Below are positions 8,409 through 15,438 of a DNA stretch of 34,846 nt, one piece after another. The DNA comes from an uncultured Lachnospiraceae bacterium. GTDB taxonomy: Bacteria > Bacillota > Clostridia > Lachnospirales > Lachnospiraceae. How positions within the stretch are numbered: the stretch's first letter is position 1; each line of letters begins with the position of its first letter. A model generated the notes under the pieces. The model worked only from the letters and a program-made list of their open reading frames with translations, was not told where the DNA came from and searched no databases. The stretch spans positions 1 through 34,846 of the forward strand of contig CAKRWT010000023.1 in the NCBI GenBank assembly GCA_934418125.1. The letters run 5' to 3'. The position numbers and the translations under genes were made by a program.

Positions 8409-8443
8409 AAAAATACAGCTTACGGAATGTAAGCTGTATTTTT
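8409..8443. terminator. Bidirectional intrinsic terminator
   Basis: A perfect 15-base-pair stem (left arm 8409-8423, right arm 8429-8443) around the loop GGAAT, with a T-run on the right and an A-run on the left. It serves the small Cys-rich gene on the plus strand and the large activase gene ending at 8471 on the minus strand. Confidence 0.88.
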
Positions 8444-8470
8444 TATCTCGTTTCTTGCCTATCTTTTCGT

Positions 8471-11400
8471 TTATCTTGCCTCTTTTAAATGCTTCTGGGC
8501 AGTGGAAAGCATAAGTTTGATTCGGTTTAACTGATTTACTTCGCTGGCGCCAGGGTCATAATCGATAGCAACGATATTAGAGAGCGGATAACGCTTCCGC
8601 AATTCTTTGATAACACCTTTCCCAACAACGTGGTTTGGCAGACAGCCGAAAGGCTGTGTACATACGATGTTGTTGACCCCACTGTGAATCAACTCGACCA
8701 TTTCTCCTGTTAAGAACCAGCCTTCGCCAGTCTGATTACCAATATTAACAATAGGCTTTGCATAATCCACAATCTGGTAAATGCTTACCGGAGGAGTAAA
8801 ATGTTTGCTCTTTTTAAATTCTTTGGCAGCTGGTTCCCGCAATTTTTCCAAAGCCCAGATACCAATCTTGGAGATAACAGCGGCTTTCCGGGAAGTCCCC
8901 AGGTAATCAGCTTTGTAAATCTGGTTGTAGAAGCAGTAGAGCATGAAGTCTAATAAATCAGGAACAACGGCTTCTGCACCTTCGGATTCCAGAAGCTCTA
9001 CCAGATGGTTGTTGGCAGCCGGTGCATATTTTACCAAAATTTCGCCTACCACACCGACTCTTGGCTTTTTCATGTCTTCATGAATCGGTATGGCATCAAA
9101 ATCACGTACAATCTGACGGCACATTTTTTGGAAAGTGAAGTAATTCATGTGCTTTCTGGATACAAATTCACGACATTTTGCAACCCATTTCTTGTGCAGG
9201 GCATCCACAGATCCAGGTGTTATTTCGTAAGGACGCATCCGGTAAACGCAACGCATGAAAATATCACCAAAGAGAGCACTGTATGCAGTGCGCATCAGCA
9301 TTTCCAGATTCAGGTGGAATCCAGGATTCGTCTCGATACCGGCAAGATTTAAGGAGATAACCGGAATCTGTGCCATGCCGGCTTTTTCCAACGCACGGCG
9401 GATAAATCCGACATAATTGGTAGCACGGCAGCCGCCGCCTGTCTGGGTCATGATAATAGCTACTTTATTGACATCATATTTGCCGGATAAGAGAGCATCC
9501 ATAATCTGGCCGACGACCATCAGGGATGGATAGCAGGCATCATTATTCACGTATTTTAAGCCCACATCGACAGCATGGCGGTTATCATTATCCAGCACTT
9601 CGAAATGATAGCCACAGGCTTCAAAGGCAGCCTGCATGACTTCGAAATGAATCGGTGACATCTGTGGACACAGAATAGTATAATCCTTTCGCATTTCTTC
9701 GGTAAAGGCGACCTTTGTGATGGCACTGGAGCGAATCGTACGCTGTTTGTGTTTCTGTTCTCTTACCTTGATGGCAGAGAGCAGGGAACGGATGCGGATT
9801 CGGGCAGCACCAAGATTGTTTACCTCATCGATTTTCAGACAGGTGTATATCTTGTCTGAACCGGAAAGAATGTCATTTACCTGGTCGGTGGTAACGGCAT
9901 CCAGACCACAGCCAAAGGAGTTTAACTGAATTAAATCCAAATCATCACGGGTTTTTACGAAGCTGGCGGCCGCATACAGTCTGGAATGGTACATCCACTG
10001 GTCAGATACGATAAGAGGTCGTTCCGGGCTTGCCAGATGGGAGACAGAGTCTTCTGTCAGTACCGCGATATCATAGGAGTTAATCAGTTCCGGAATACCA
10101 TGGTTGATTTCCGGGTCGATATGGTAAGGACGACCGGCAAGAACGATACCGCGCTTGTGGTTTTCTTCCATATAGCGGAGTACTTCTTCACCCTGATGAC
10201 GCATATCTTCGCGGGTAGCCTCTAATTCTTTCCAGGCAGCTTCTGCCGCATCCATCACTTCGGTAACAGGCAGTTCTTTAAATTCGCGGGTAAGGGCTTC
10301 GGTAATGGTTTTTAAGTCGCGGAAGGACATAAAAGGATTACGGAATACAACTTCCCCACGGCCAATTTCTTCCACGTTGTTCTTGATATTTTCAGAATAA
10401 GAAGTAACAATCGGGCAGTTGTAATGGTTGTTGGCTTCCGGGAACTCATTTCGCTCATAGAACAGTGCCGGGTAGAAGATAAAGTCTACCTTCTGGTTGA
10501 TAAGCCAGGCTATATGTCCATGGGCAAGCTTAGCCGGATAACATTCTGATTCGCTGGGGATAGACTCGATACCAAGCTCGTAGATTTTACGATTAGAGCT
10601 TGGGGAGAGTACTACCTGGTATCCCAGTCTGGTAAAGAAAGTAAACCAAAATGGATAGTTTTCGTACATATTTAACACTCTGGGGATACCCACAGTGCCA
10701 CGGGGAGCCTCGTCTACCGGAAGCGGTTCATAGGAGAAGAGGCGTTTTAATTTGTAGTCAAAAAGGTTGGGAACGCCGTTGGCATTCTTTGTTTTGCCAA
10801 GACCGCGTTCACAACGGTTACCGGATATGTACTGACGGCCGCCGGTAAATTTATTGATGGTAAGGCGGCAGTTGTTGGTACAGCCTTTACATTTTGCCAT
10901 ACTGGTTTCAAATTGCAGATTGCTAATCTGGTCTAAGGTAAGCATGGAGGTTTCATAACCAGGCTCATAGTTTTGTCTGGCAATCAAAGCAGCACCAAAA
11001 GCACCCATAATACCTGCAATATCAGGGCGGATGGCTTCACAGTCAGCAATTTTCTCAAAGCTTCTGAGGACGGCATCGTTATAGAACGTACCACCCTGGA
11101 CAACGATATTTTTACCAAGCTCGGAAGCACTGGATACTTTGATAACCTTAAACAAGGCATTCTTGATAACAGAGTAAGCCAGTCCGGCAGAAATATCAGA
11201 TACGGAAGCTCCTTCCTTTTGTGCCTGTTTTACTTTGGAATTCATGAAGACGGTACAACGGGTACCGAGGTCAATCGGGTGTTCTGCAAACAAGGCTGTT
11301 TTGGCAAAGTCTTCTACGCTGTAATTTAAGGATTTCGCAAAGGTTTCAATAAAGGAACCACAGCCGGAGGAGCAGGCCTCGTTTAACTGGACGCTGTCTA

Positions 11401-12709
11401 CGGTCTGATTTTTGATTTTAATACATTTCATGTCCTGACCGCCGATGTCCAGAATACAGTCTACATCCGGGTCAAAGAAAGCAGCAGCCTGGTAATGGGC
11501 AACTGTTTCTACTTCGCCGTCATCCAGTAAGAAAGCCGCTTTCATCAAGGCTTCGCCGTAACCGGTAGAACAGGAACGGACGATTTTTACTCCATCCGGA
11601 AGCAGGGAATAAATCTGTTTGATGGAACGGATAGCCGTTTTAAGAGGGCTTCCGTCATTGCTGCTGTAGAAGGAGTACAGTAAAGAGCCATCCTCGCCAA
11701 CCAGAGCCACTTTGGTGGTGGTGGAACCGGCATCAATACCCAGGAAACAGTTTCCCTGATAAGTAGCCAAATCTCCAGTGGATACGTGATGAACGGCATG
11801 CCGTTTACAGAACGCATCATATTCTTCAGTGGAAGCAAAAAGAGGATCCATACGTTCTACTTCAAATTCCATTTTTATGTTTGAGGAAAGCTTTCCAACC
11901 ATTTCTTCCATAGTATAGAATGTTTCTTCCTTTGCATTCAGGGCAGAACCGATGGCTGCAAATAAGTGGGAACGGTCGGTATCAATAATGTGTTCATCAT
12001 CCAGTTTTAGGGTGCGGATGAAAGCAGCCTTTAACTCGGAAAGAAAATGTAACGGACCTCCCAGAAAAGCAACATGTCCACGGATTGGCTTACCGCAGGC
12101 AAGTCCACTGATGGTCTGGTTTACCACTGCCTGGAAAATAGAAGCTGCCAAATCCTCCTTGGTAGCACCTTCGTTAATCAGGGGTTGGATATCCGACTTG
12201 GCGAATACACCGCATCTGGCAGCGATGGTATAAAGAGAATGGTAATTTTTTGCATATTCATTTAATCCCGGTGCATCGGTCTGCAACAGGGAAGCCATCT
12301 GGTCAATAAAGGAACCGGTACCACCAGCACAGATACCATTCATACGCTGTTCCACATTGCCACCTTCAAAATAAATGATTTTGGCATCCTCGCCGCCTAA
12401 TTCGATTGCTACATCGGTTGTCGGGGCAAAGGTCTGGAGGGAAGTGGACACGGCGATAACTTCCTGGACAAAAGGTACCTGTAAGTGATTTGCCAGAGTA
12501 AGACCGCCGGACCCTGTAATCATTGGATGAACAGTCAGATTTCCTAATTTCTGATAAGCTTTCTGTAACAGATTAGAAAGGGTTTCTCTTATGTTAGCAA
12601 AATGTCTTTGATAATCGGAAAAGAGTACATCGTGTTTTTCATTTAAGATAGCGATTTTAACGGTTGTAGAACCGATATCAATACCCAGGGTATACTGCAT
12701 TCCACTCAT
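8471..12709 (-). CDS. Giant 2-hydroxyacyl-CoA dehydratase activase-like fusion protein (two ATPase domains plus dehydratase-like region)
   Basis: A 1412-residue protein. Two ASKHA-fold ATPase domains of the BcrA/BadF/HgdC type come first (about residues 5-265 and 320-580), each with a GIDxGSTT phosphate loop. Each also keeps the two cysteines used by HgdC to hold a [4Fe-4S] cluster: Cys127 and Cys166, then Cys446 and Cys485, 39 residues apart in both copies. A Cys cluster follows at 607, 610, 614 and 633. Next come a DUF2229-like region ([15 protein letters not shown]...) and an HgdB-like region with [13 protein letters not shown]. Family knowledge: such proteins use ATP to drive low-potential electron transfer to a dehydratase or double-cubane cluster. 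The substrate is unknown. Start: AAGGAG lies 12 bases before the ATG at 12709; an in-frame TTG at 12721 abuts that site and is less likely. Confidence 0.85.
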   Translation of the reverse strand: MSGMQYTLGIDIGSTTVKIAILNEKHDVLFSDYQRHFANIRETLSNLLQKAYQKLGNLTVHPMITGSGGLTLANHLQVPFVQEVIAVSTSLQTFAPTTDVAIELGGEDAKIIYFEGGNVEQRMNGICAGGTGSFIDQMASLLQTDAPGLNEYAKNYHSLYTIAARCGVFAKSDIQPLINEGATKEDLAASIFQAVVNQTISGLACGKPIRGHVAFLGGPLHFLSELKAAFIRTLKLDDEHIIDTDRSHLFAAIGSALNAKEETFYTMEEMVGKLSSNIKMEFEVERMDPLFASTEEYDAFCKRHAVHHVSTGDLATYQGNCFLGIDAGSTTTKVALVGEDGSLLYSFYSSNDGSPLKTAIRSIKQIYSLLPDGVKIVRSCSTGYGEALMKAAFLLDDGEVETVAHYQAAAFFDPDVDCILDIGGQDMKCIKIKNQTVDSVQLNEACSSGCGSFIETFAKSLNYSVEDFAKTALFAEHPIDLGTRCTVFMNSKVKQAQKEGASVSDISAGLAYSVIKNALFKVIKVSSASELGKNIVVQGGTFYNDAVLRSFEKIADCEAIRPDIAGIMGAFGAALIARQNYEPGYETSMLTLDQISNLQFETSMAKCKGCTNNCRLTINKFTGGRQYISGNRCERGLGKTKNANGVPNLFDYKLKRLFSYEPLPVDEAPRGTVGIPRVLNMYENYPFWFTFFTRLGYQVVLSPSSNRKIYELGIESIPSESECYPAKLAHGHIAWLINQKVDFIFYPALFYERNEFPEANNHYNCPIVTSYSENIKNNVEEIGRGEVVFRNPFMSFRDLKTITEALTREFKELPVTEVMDAAEAAWKELEATREDMRHQGEEVLRYMEENHKRGIVLAGRPYHIDPEINHGIPELINSYDIAVLTEDSVSHLASPERPLIVSDQWMYHSRLYAAASFVKTRDDLDLIQLNSFGCGLDAVTTDQVNDILSGSDKIYTCLKIDEVNNLGAARIRIRSLLSAIKVREQKHKQRTIRSSAITKVAFTEEMRKDYTILCPQMSPIHFEVMQAAFEACGYHFEVLDNDNRHAVDVGLKYVNNDACYPSLMVVGQIMDALLSGKYDVNKVAIIMTQTGGGCRATNYVGFIRRALEKAGMAQIPVISLNLAGIETNPGFHLNLEMLMRTAYSALFGDIFMRCVYRMRPYEITPGSVDALHKKWVAKCREFVSRKHMNYFTFQKMCRQIVRDFDAIPIHEDMKKPRVGVVGEILVKYAPAANNHLVELLESEGAEAVVPDLLDFMLYCFYNQIYKADYLGTSRKAAVISKIGIWALEKLREPAAKEFKKSKHFTPPVSIYQIVDYAKPIVNIGNQTGEGWFLTGEMVELIHSGVNNIVCTQPFGCLPNHVVGKGVIKELRKRYPLSNIVAIDYDPGASEVNQLNRIKLMLSTAQKHLKEAR

Positions 12710-12822
12710 TTTCTTAATCAACTCCTTGTAGATATTAAAGTGATTTTTGCGAACTTATCTTTAGAAATAAAATCGCGTTTTTACCTATTTATATATGTAT
12801 GTGCCAATCGACATACCTTGTC

Positions 12823-12851
12823 ATTATACGACACGCATATCTAAAAAGCAA
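12823..12851 (-). promoter_or_regulatory. Predicted sigma-A promoter of the giant activase-like gene
   Basis: Read on the minus strand: -35 TTGCTT, a 17-base spacer and a perfect -10 TATAAT. It leaves a leader of about 105 bases before the start at 12709, in which I saw no clear riboswitch or hairpin. Confidence 0.6.
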
Positions 12852-12934
12852 TCAGCTATCTGGGAGAAATTATGAAGTTTTTCGAAGAAACATATTAATT
12901 TTTTATAACTTCTTTGTTTTTCCTTGGGGCAGCG

Positions 12935-12963
12935 TTTACTTTTAAAAACAAGAATGGTAAAAT
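12935..12963 (+). promoter_or_regulatory. Predicted sigma-A promoter of the rhomboid-like / sigma-like operon
   Basis: -35 TTTACT, a 17-base spacer and -10 TAAAAT, 44 bases before the ATG at 13008. Together with the minus-strand promoter at 12823-12851 it accounts for the ~300-base divergent gap between 12710 and 13007, in which I see no other feature. Confidence 0.6.
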
Positions 12964-13007
12964 GTATTCAATTTTGATTACTAAAATACATGATAGGAGT
13001 GTGTAAA

Positions 13008-13871
13008 ATGAGCCCCTTTGAAAGAAAGTTCGGTAAATATGCGATTCGGAATATTTCCTTGATTCTGGTGTTGTGCTATGGTGTGGGATACCTGATTGAA
13101 ATGATGGTTCCGCAGTTAATTTATTATCTGACACTGGATCCTTATGCTATTTTACATGGACAGATATGGAGACTGGTCAGTTGGATTCTGATACCACCTT
13201 CTGGCAATAATATCTTTTTTGTGTTGATTATGATGTACTTTTATTACAGTATAGGTACGGCATTGGAGAATACCTGGGGAACCTACCGGTATAATGTATA
13301 CCTGTTTCAGGGCATGCTGTTTACCATTGCCGGCAGTTTCCTGTTGATGGGATATCAGTATCTTTTCCATGCAGATGCTATTGAAGCAATGGGAGCGAAC
13401 TATTATTTCCTGATTCAGTCAATGATGTTCAGTACCTATTATATTAACCTGTCCATTTACCTTGCCTTTGCGGCAACCTTCCCAGAGGCACAGGTACTGT
13501 TAATGTTTATTATTCCGGTAAAGGTTAAATATCTGGGACTCTTAGATGTTCTTCTGTTAGCATATGAGTTTATCATCGGCGGTGTGAGCACTCGGTTTGT
13601 TATTCTTGCTTCCATGCTTAATTTCATTGTCTTTTTCTTTACTTCCAGAAACAGAATGCATCTGCATCCGAAGCAGATTAAGAGAAGACAGGAGTTTAAA
13701 AGAGAGGTCAGAAAAGGAAGCGGCGGCATTACCAAGCATAAATGTGCTATCTGTGGCAGAACTGAGGTGGACAGCCCTAACATGCAGTTTCGGTTCTGCT
13801 CCAAATGTGATGGCAATTATGAATACTGTGAAGAACATCTGTATACCCATACCCATGTAAAAAGAAATTAA
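13008..13871 (+). CDS. Rhomboid/derlin-like multi-pass membrane protein with C-terminal Cys/His-rich zinc-ribbon tail
   Basis: A 287-residue membrane protein. About six hydrophobic segments lie between residues 14 and 212. It shows hallmarks of the rhomboid superfamily: GQIWRLVSWI near 51, a GTALENTWG stretch near 83 and FIIPVKVKYLG near 167. The rhomboid active-site GxSG is not seen, so this is probably a pseudoprotease, as in derlins. The soluble tail has Cys246, 249, 264 and 267 in a zinc-ribbon spacing, followed by Cys274, His277, His281 and His283. The start at 13008 has AGGAG about 8 bases upstream; an in-frame ATG six codons earlier overlaps that region. It is the first of three closely spaced genes, 34 bases before a sigma-70-like gene. 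Function is not known; a role in membrane protein quality control is only a guess. Confidence 0.75.
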   Translation: MSPFERKFGKYAIRNISLILVLCYGVGYLIEMMVPQLIYYLTLDPYAILHGQIWRLVSWILIPPSGNNIFFVLIMMYFYYSIGTALENTWGTYRYNVYLFQGMLFTIAGSFLLMGYQYLFHADAIEAMGANYYFLIQSMMFSTYYINLSIYLAFAATFPEAQVLLMFIIPVKVKYLGLLDVLLLAYEFIIGGVSTRFVILASMLNFIVFFFTSRNRMHLHPKQIKRRQEFKREVRKGSGGITKHKCAICGRTEVDSPNMQFRFCSKCDGNYEYCEEHLYTHTHVKRN

Positions 13872-13905
13872 GGGAATCATCAGAACAGGAAAGGCTGGAA
13901 GAAGA

Positions 13906-14652
13906 ATGGATAGAGAGATTCTGTTTGCAAAAACATTAGAGAAAGTAAGACAGACTGCAAAGGAACAGAATAATTGTATTACAAAAGAACAGGTGGAGAA
14001 AGCATTCCTGGAGCTGTCATTGTCCAAAGAACAGATGGACATGGTATATCAGTATCTGCATCAGCATAAGATTGGTGTTGGAGAAGCGGTTGACCTGGAT
14101 GATTATCTACAGGAAGACGAGAAAGACTATCTGGATAGTTACCTGCGGGAATTAGAACAACTTGAACAGGTTTCTGACGGAGAAAAAGAAGCGATTACCC
14201 TGTCTGCCATGGCAGGAGATACCGATGCCCAGAACCGGCTGGCAGAGCTTTTTTTACCACAGGTCGTAGAGATTGCCAAGCTCTATGCCGGGCAGGGGGT
14301 ATATCTGGAAGATTTGATAGGTGAGGGTAATGTGGCAGTGGCTATGGGGGTTACCATGTTAGGTGCCCTGGAACATGCGACGGAAGCCCAGGGCATGTTA
14401 GCCAGGTTGATTATGGATGCCATGGAAGAATACATTGGAGAGAACGCAGAGGAGTCCAGGAAAGATAAGAAGATAGTGGACAAGGTCAATAAAGTAGCTG
14501 ACCTTGCCAATGAATTATCTGAGGAATTGCACCGGAAGATAACGATTGAAGAACTGATGGAGGAATCCGGGCTTAGCCGAAAAGCAATTGAGGATGCTAT
14601 CCGTATGAGCGGTGACAAGATAGATTCCCTGGCAACCGGTGCGTTGTCATAA
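13906..14652 (+). CDS. Truncated sigma-70-like protein (no region 2.4 or region 4 recognised)
   Basis: A 248-residue acidic protein. Residues 25-60 resemble sigma region 1.1 (ITKEQVEKAF... then a YLHQHKIGV stretch). Residues about 93-150 resemble regions 1.2 to 2.2, the core-polymerase-binding part (AQNRLAELFLPQVVEIAK, then YLEDLIGEGNVAVAMG). Residues 190-240 resemble region 3 (VNKVADLANELS..., KITIEELMEESGLS). The aromatic and basic residues of regions 2.3-2.4, used for -10 melting and recognition, are absent, and nothing like region 4 follows. It may therefore bind RNA polymerase without acting as a normal sigma factor. Binding and regulation are inference; I cannot name the family. It sits between a membrane rhomboid-like gene and a conserved unknown gene in one operon. 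Confidence 0.72.
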   Translation: MDREILFAKTLEKVRQTAKEQNNCITKEQVEKAFLELSLSKEQMDMVYQYLHQHKIGVGEAVDLDDYLQEDEKDYLDSYLRELEQLEQVSDGEKEAITLSAMAGDTDAQNRLAELFLPQVVEIAKLYAGQGVYLEDLIGEGNVAVAMGVTMLGALEHATEAQGMLARLIMDAMEEYIGENAEESRKDKKIVDKVNKVADLANELSEELHRKITIEELMEESGLSRKAIEDAIRMSGDKIDSLATGALS

Positions 14653-14680
14653 AGAAACGGAAGAAAAGGCGGGTGCTTAT

Positions 14681-15103
14681 ATGGAATACCAGGATAATGA
14701 TTATAAATATTTTATGCAGGACAGCGGCTCAATTTACATTGGGGCAAGATACACCTATCAGGAAGTGTTGGAAAATGAGATGGCAAACTTTAAATATAAG
14801 TCTATCATTGAGCATTATATTGCAAAGGACACTAACCTGACAACGACCCTGGAGAGTCATCTGTACTATATGACCCCGGAACAGTTTTCTTACCGGACTT
14901 ATCAGCAATTGAAAGCAAAAGTAAAAATCAGTGTGTTGGAAGAATCCAAATCCTTTTTGGGGAAGAAGAAAGTAGGATATAAGACGAGAGTGATGCATTT
15001 GAATGATTTTGCCAAATGGAATCTTGCGCAGAAGAAGAAAAAAGGTGTGGTAATTCAGGAATTGATTCTGTCGAAACTTGCGTTGATGACTTTCAGTCTG
15101 TAA
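14681..15103 (+). CDS. Conserved protein of unknown function, third gene of the operon
   Basis: A 140-residue soluble protein with no signal peptide. The start is taken at 14681, where a G-rich site (GGCGGG) lies about 7 bases upstream; the longer frame from 14639 would overlap the preceding gene. The sequence is rich in aromatic and charged residues: IYIGARYTYQEVLENE, TTLESHLYYMTPEQFSY, then a basic KSFLGKKKVGYKTR loop and a hydrophobic IQELILSKLALMTFSL end. I recognise no catalytic motif or DNA-binding fold. It follows the sigma-like gene by 28 bases, so the two are probably co-expressed and may act together. No function is offered. Confidence 0.7.
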   Translation: MEYQDNDYKYFMQDSGSIYIGARYTYQEVLENEMANFKYKSIIEHYIAKDTNLTTTLESHLYYMTPEQFSYRTYQQLKAKVKISVLEESKSFLGKKKVGYKTRVMHLNDFAKWNLAQKKKKGVVIQELILSKLALMTFSL

Positions 15104-15223
15104 GGTATGGAAGTGCAGGAATGCAAAAAAGTGTCGGATTTGTGCGATAAATAACAGCTGCTTTAGACATAAGAAATCAAAAATATACTTGATTATCGGA
15201 AATATTTCTGCTAGACTGACATT

Positions 15224-15352
15224 GTTAGACAGGAATGTGACAATTTTATGACAAAATAATAGAATTGTTACGTTTCGGTATGAACACGGTAAAATTCCCC
15301 TTTTACACTGAGCAGGTGAAAACGAATGAAGTAGTTTTCGCCTGCTCTTTTA
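15224..15352 (+). ncRNA. Candidate short transcript ending at the 15310-15352 terminator
   Basis: The 335-base gap 15104-15438 holds a possible promoter at 15189-15217 (TTGATT, 17 bases, TAGACT with an upstream TG). About 93 bases downstream of that is a strong terminator. No open frame of useful size lies between them. The alternative is a long 3' untranslated region of the preceding operon. I assign no RNA family. The remainder of the gap is AT-rich, with a second promoter just before the next gene. Confidence 0.22.
15310..15352 (+). terminator. Intrinsic terminator in the gap before the M16C protease gene
   Basis: A 14-base-pair stem with one G-U pair: arms 15310-15323 and 15334-15347 around a 10-base loop, followed by TTTTA. 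It separates the 13008-15103 operon from the next one. Confidence 0.75.
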
Positions 15353-15368
15353 TTATGCCGGAATAGTC

Positions 15369-15398
15369 TTTACTAAAATTTAGAAACAGTGGTATACT
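15369..15398 (+). promoter_or_regulatory. Predicted sigma-A promoter of the M16C protease gene
   Basis: -35 TTTACT, an 18-base spacer and -10 TATACT, about 40 bases before the ATG at 15439. It lies directly after the terminator at 15310-15352, the expected place for a new transcription unit. Confidence 0.6.
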
Positions 15399-15438
15399 AT
15401 AAAAACAAATGTAATGCTGGAAGGAGTATCGACAGACA

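Noticed and set aside
12698..12721. TTG at 12721 and ATG at 12700 as alternative starts of the giant activase-like gene
   Set aside because: TTG directly touches the AAGGAG site, leaving no spacing; the ATG at 12700 is farther from it than the ATG at 12709. The difference is only a few residues.
13557..14042. Minus-strand frame of 161 codons across the rhomboid-like and sigma-like genes
   Set aside because: It overlaps two plus-strand genes that have clear starts, motifs and operon spacing, and its translation shows no recognisable family.
15106..15153. Short frame of 15 codons after the 140-residue protein
   Set aside because: Too short, no ribosome site and no resemblance to known leader peptides.
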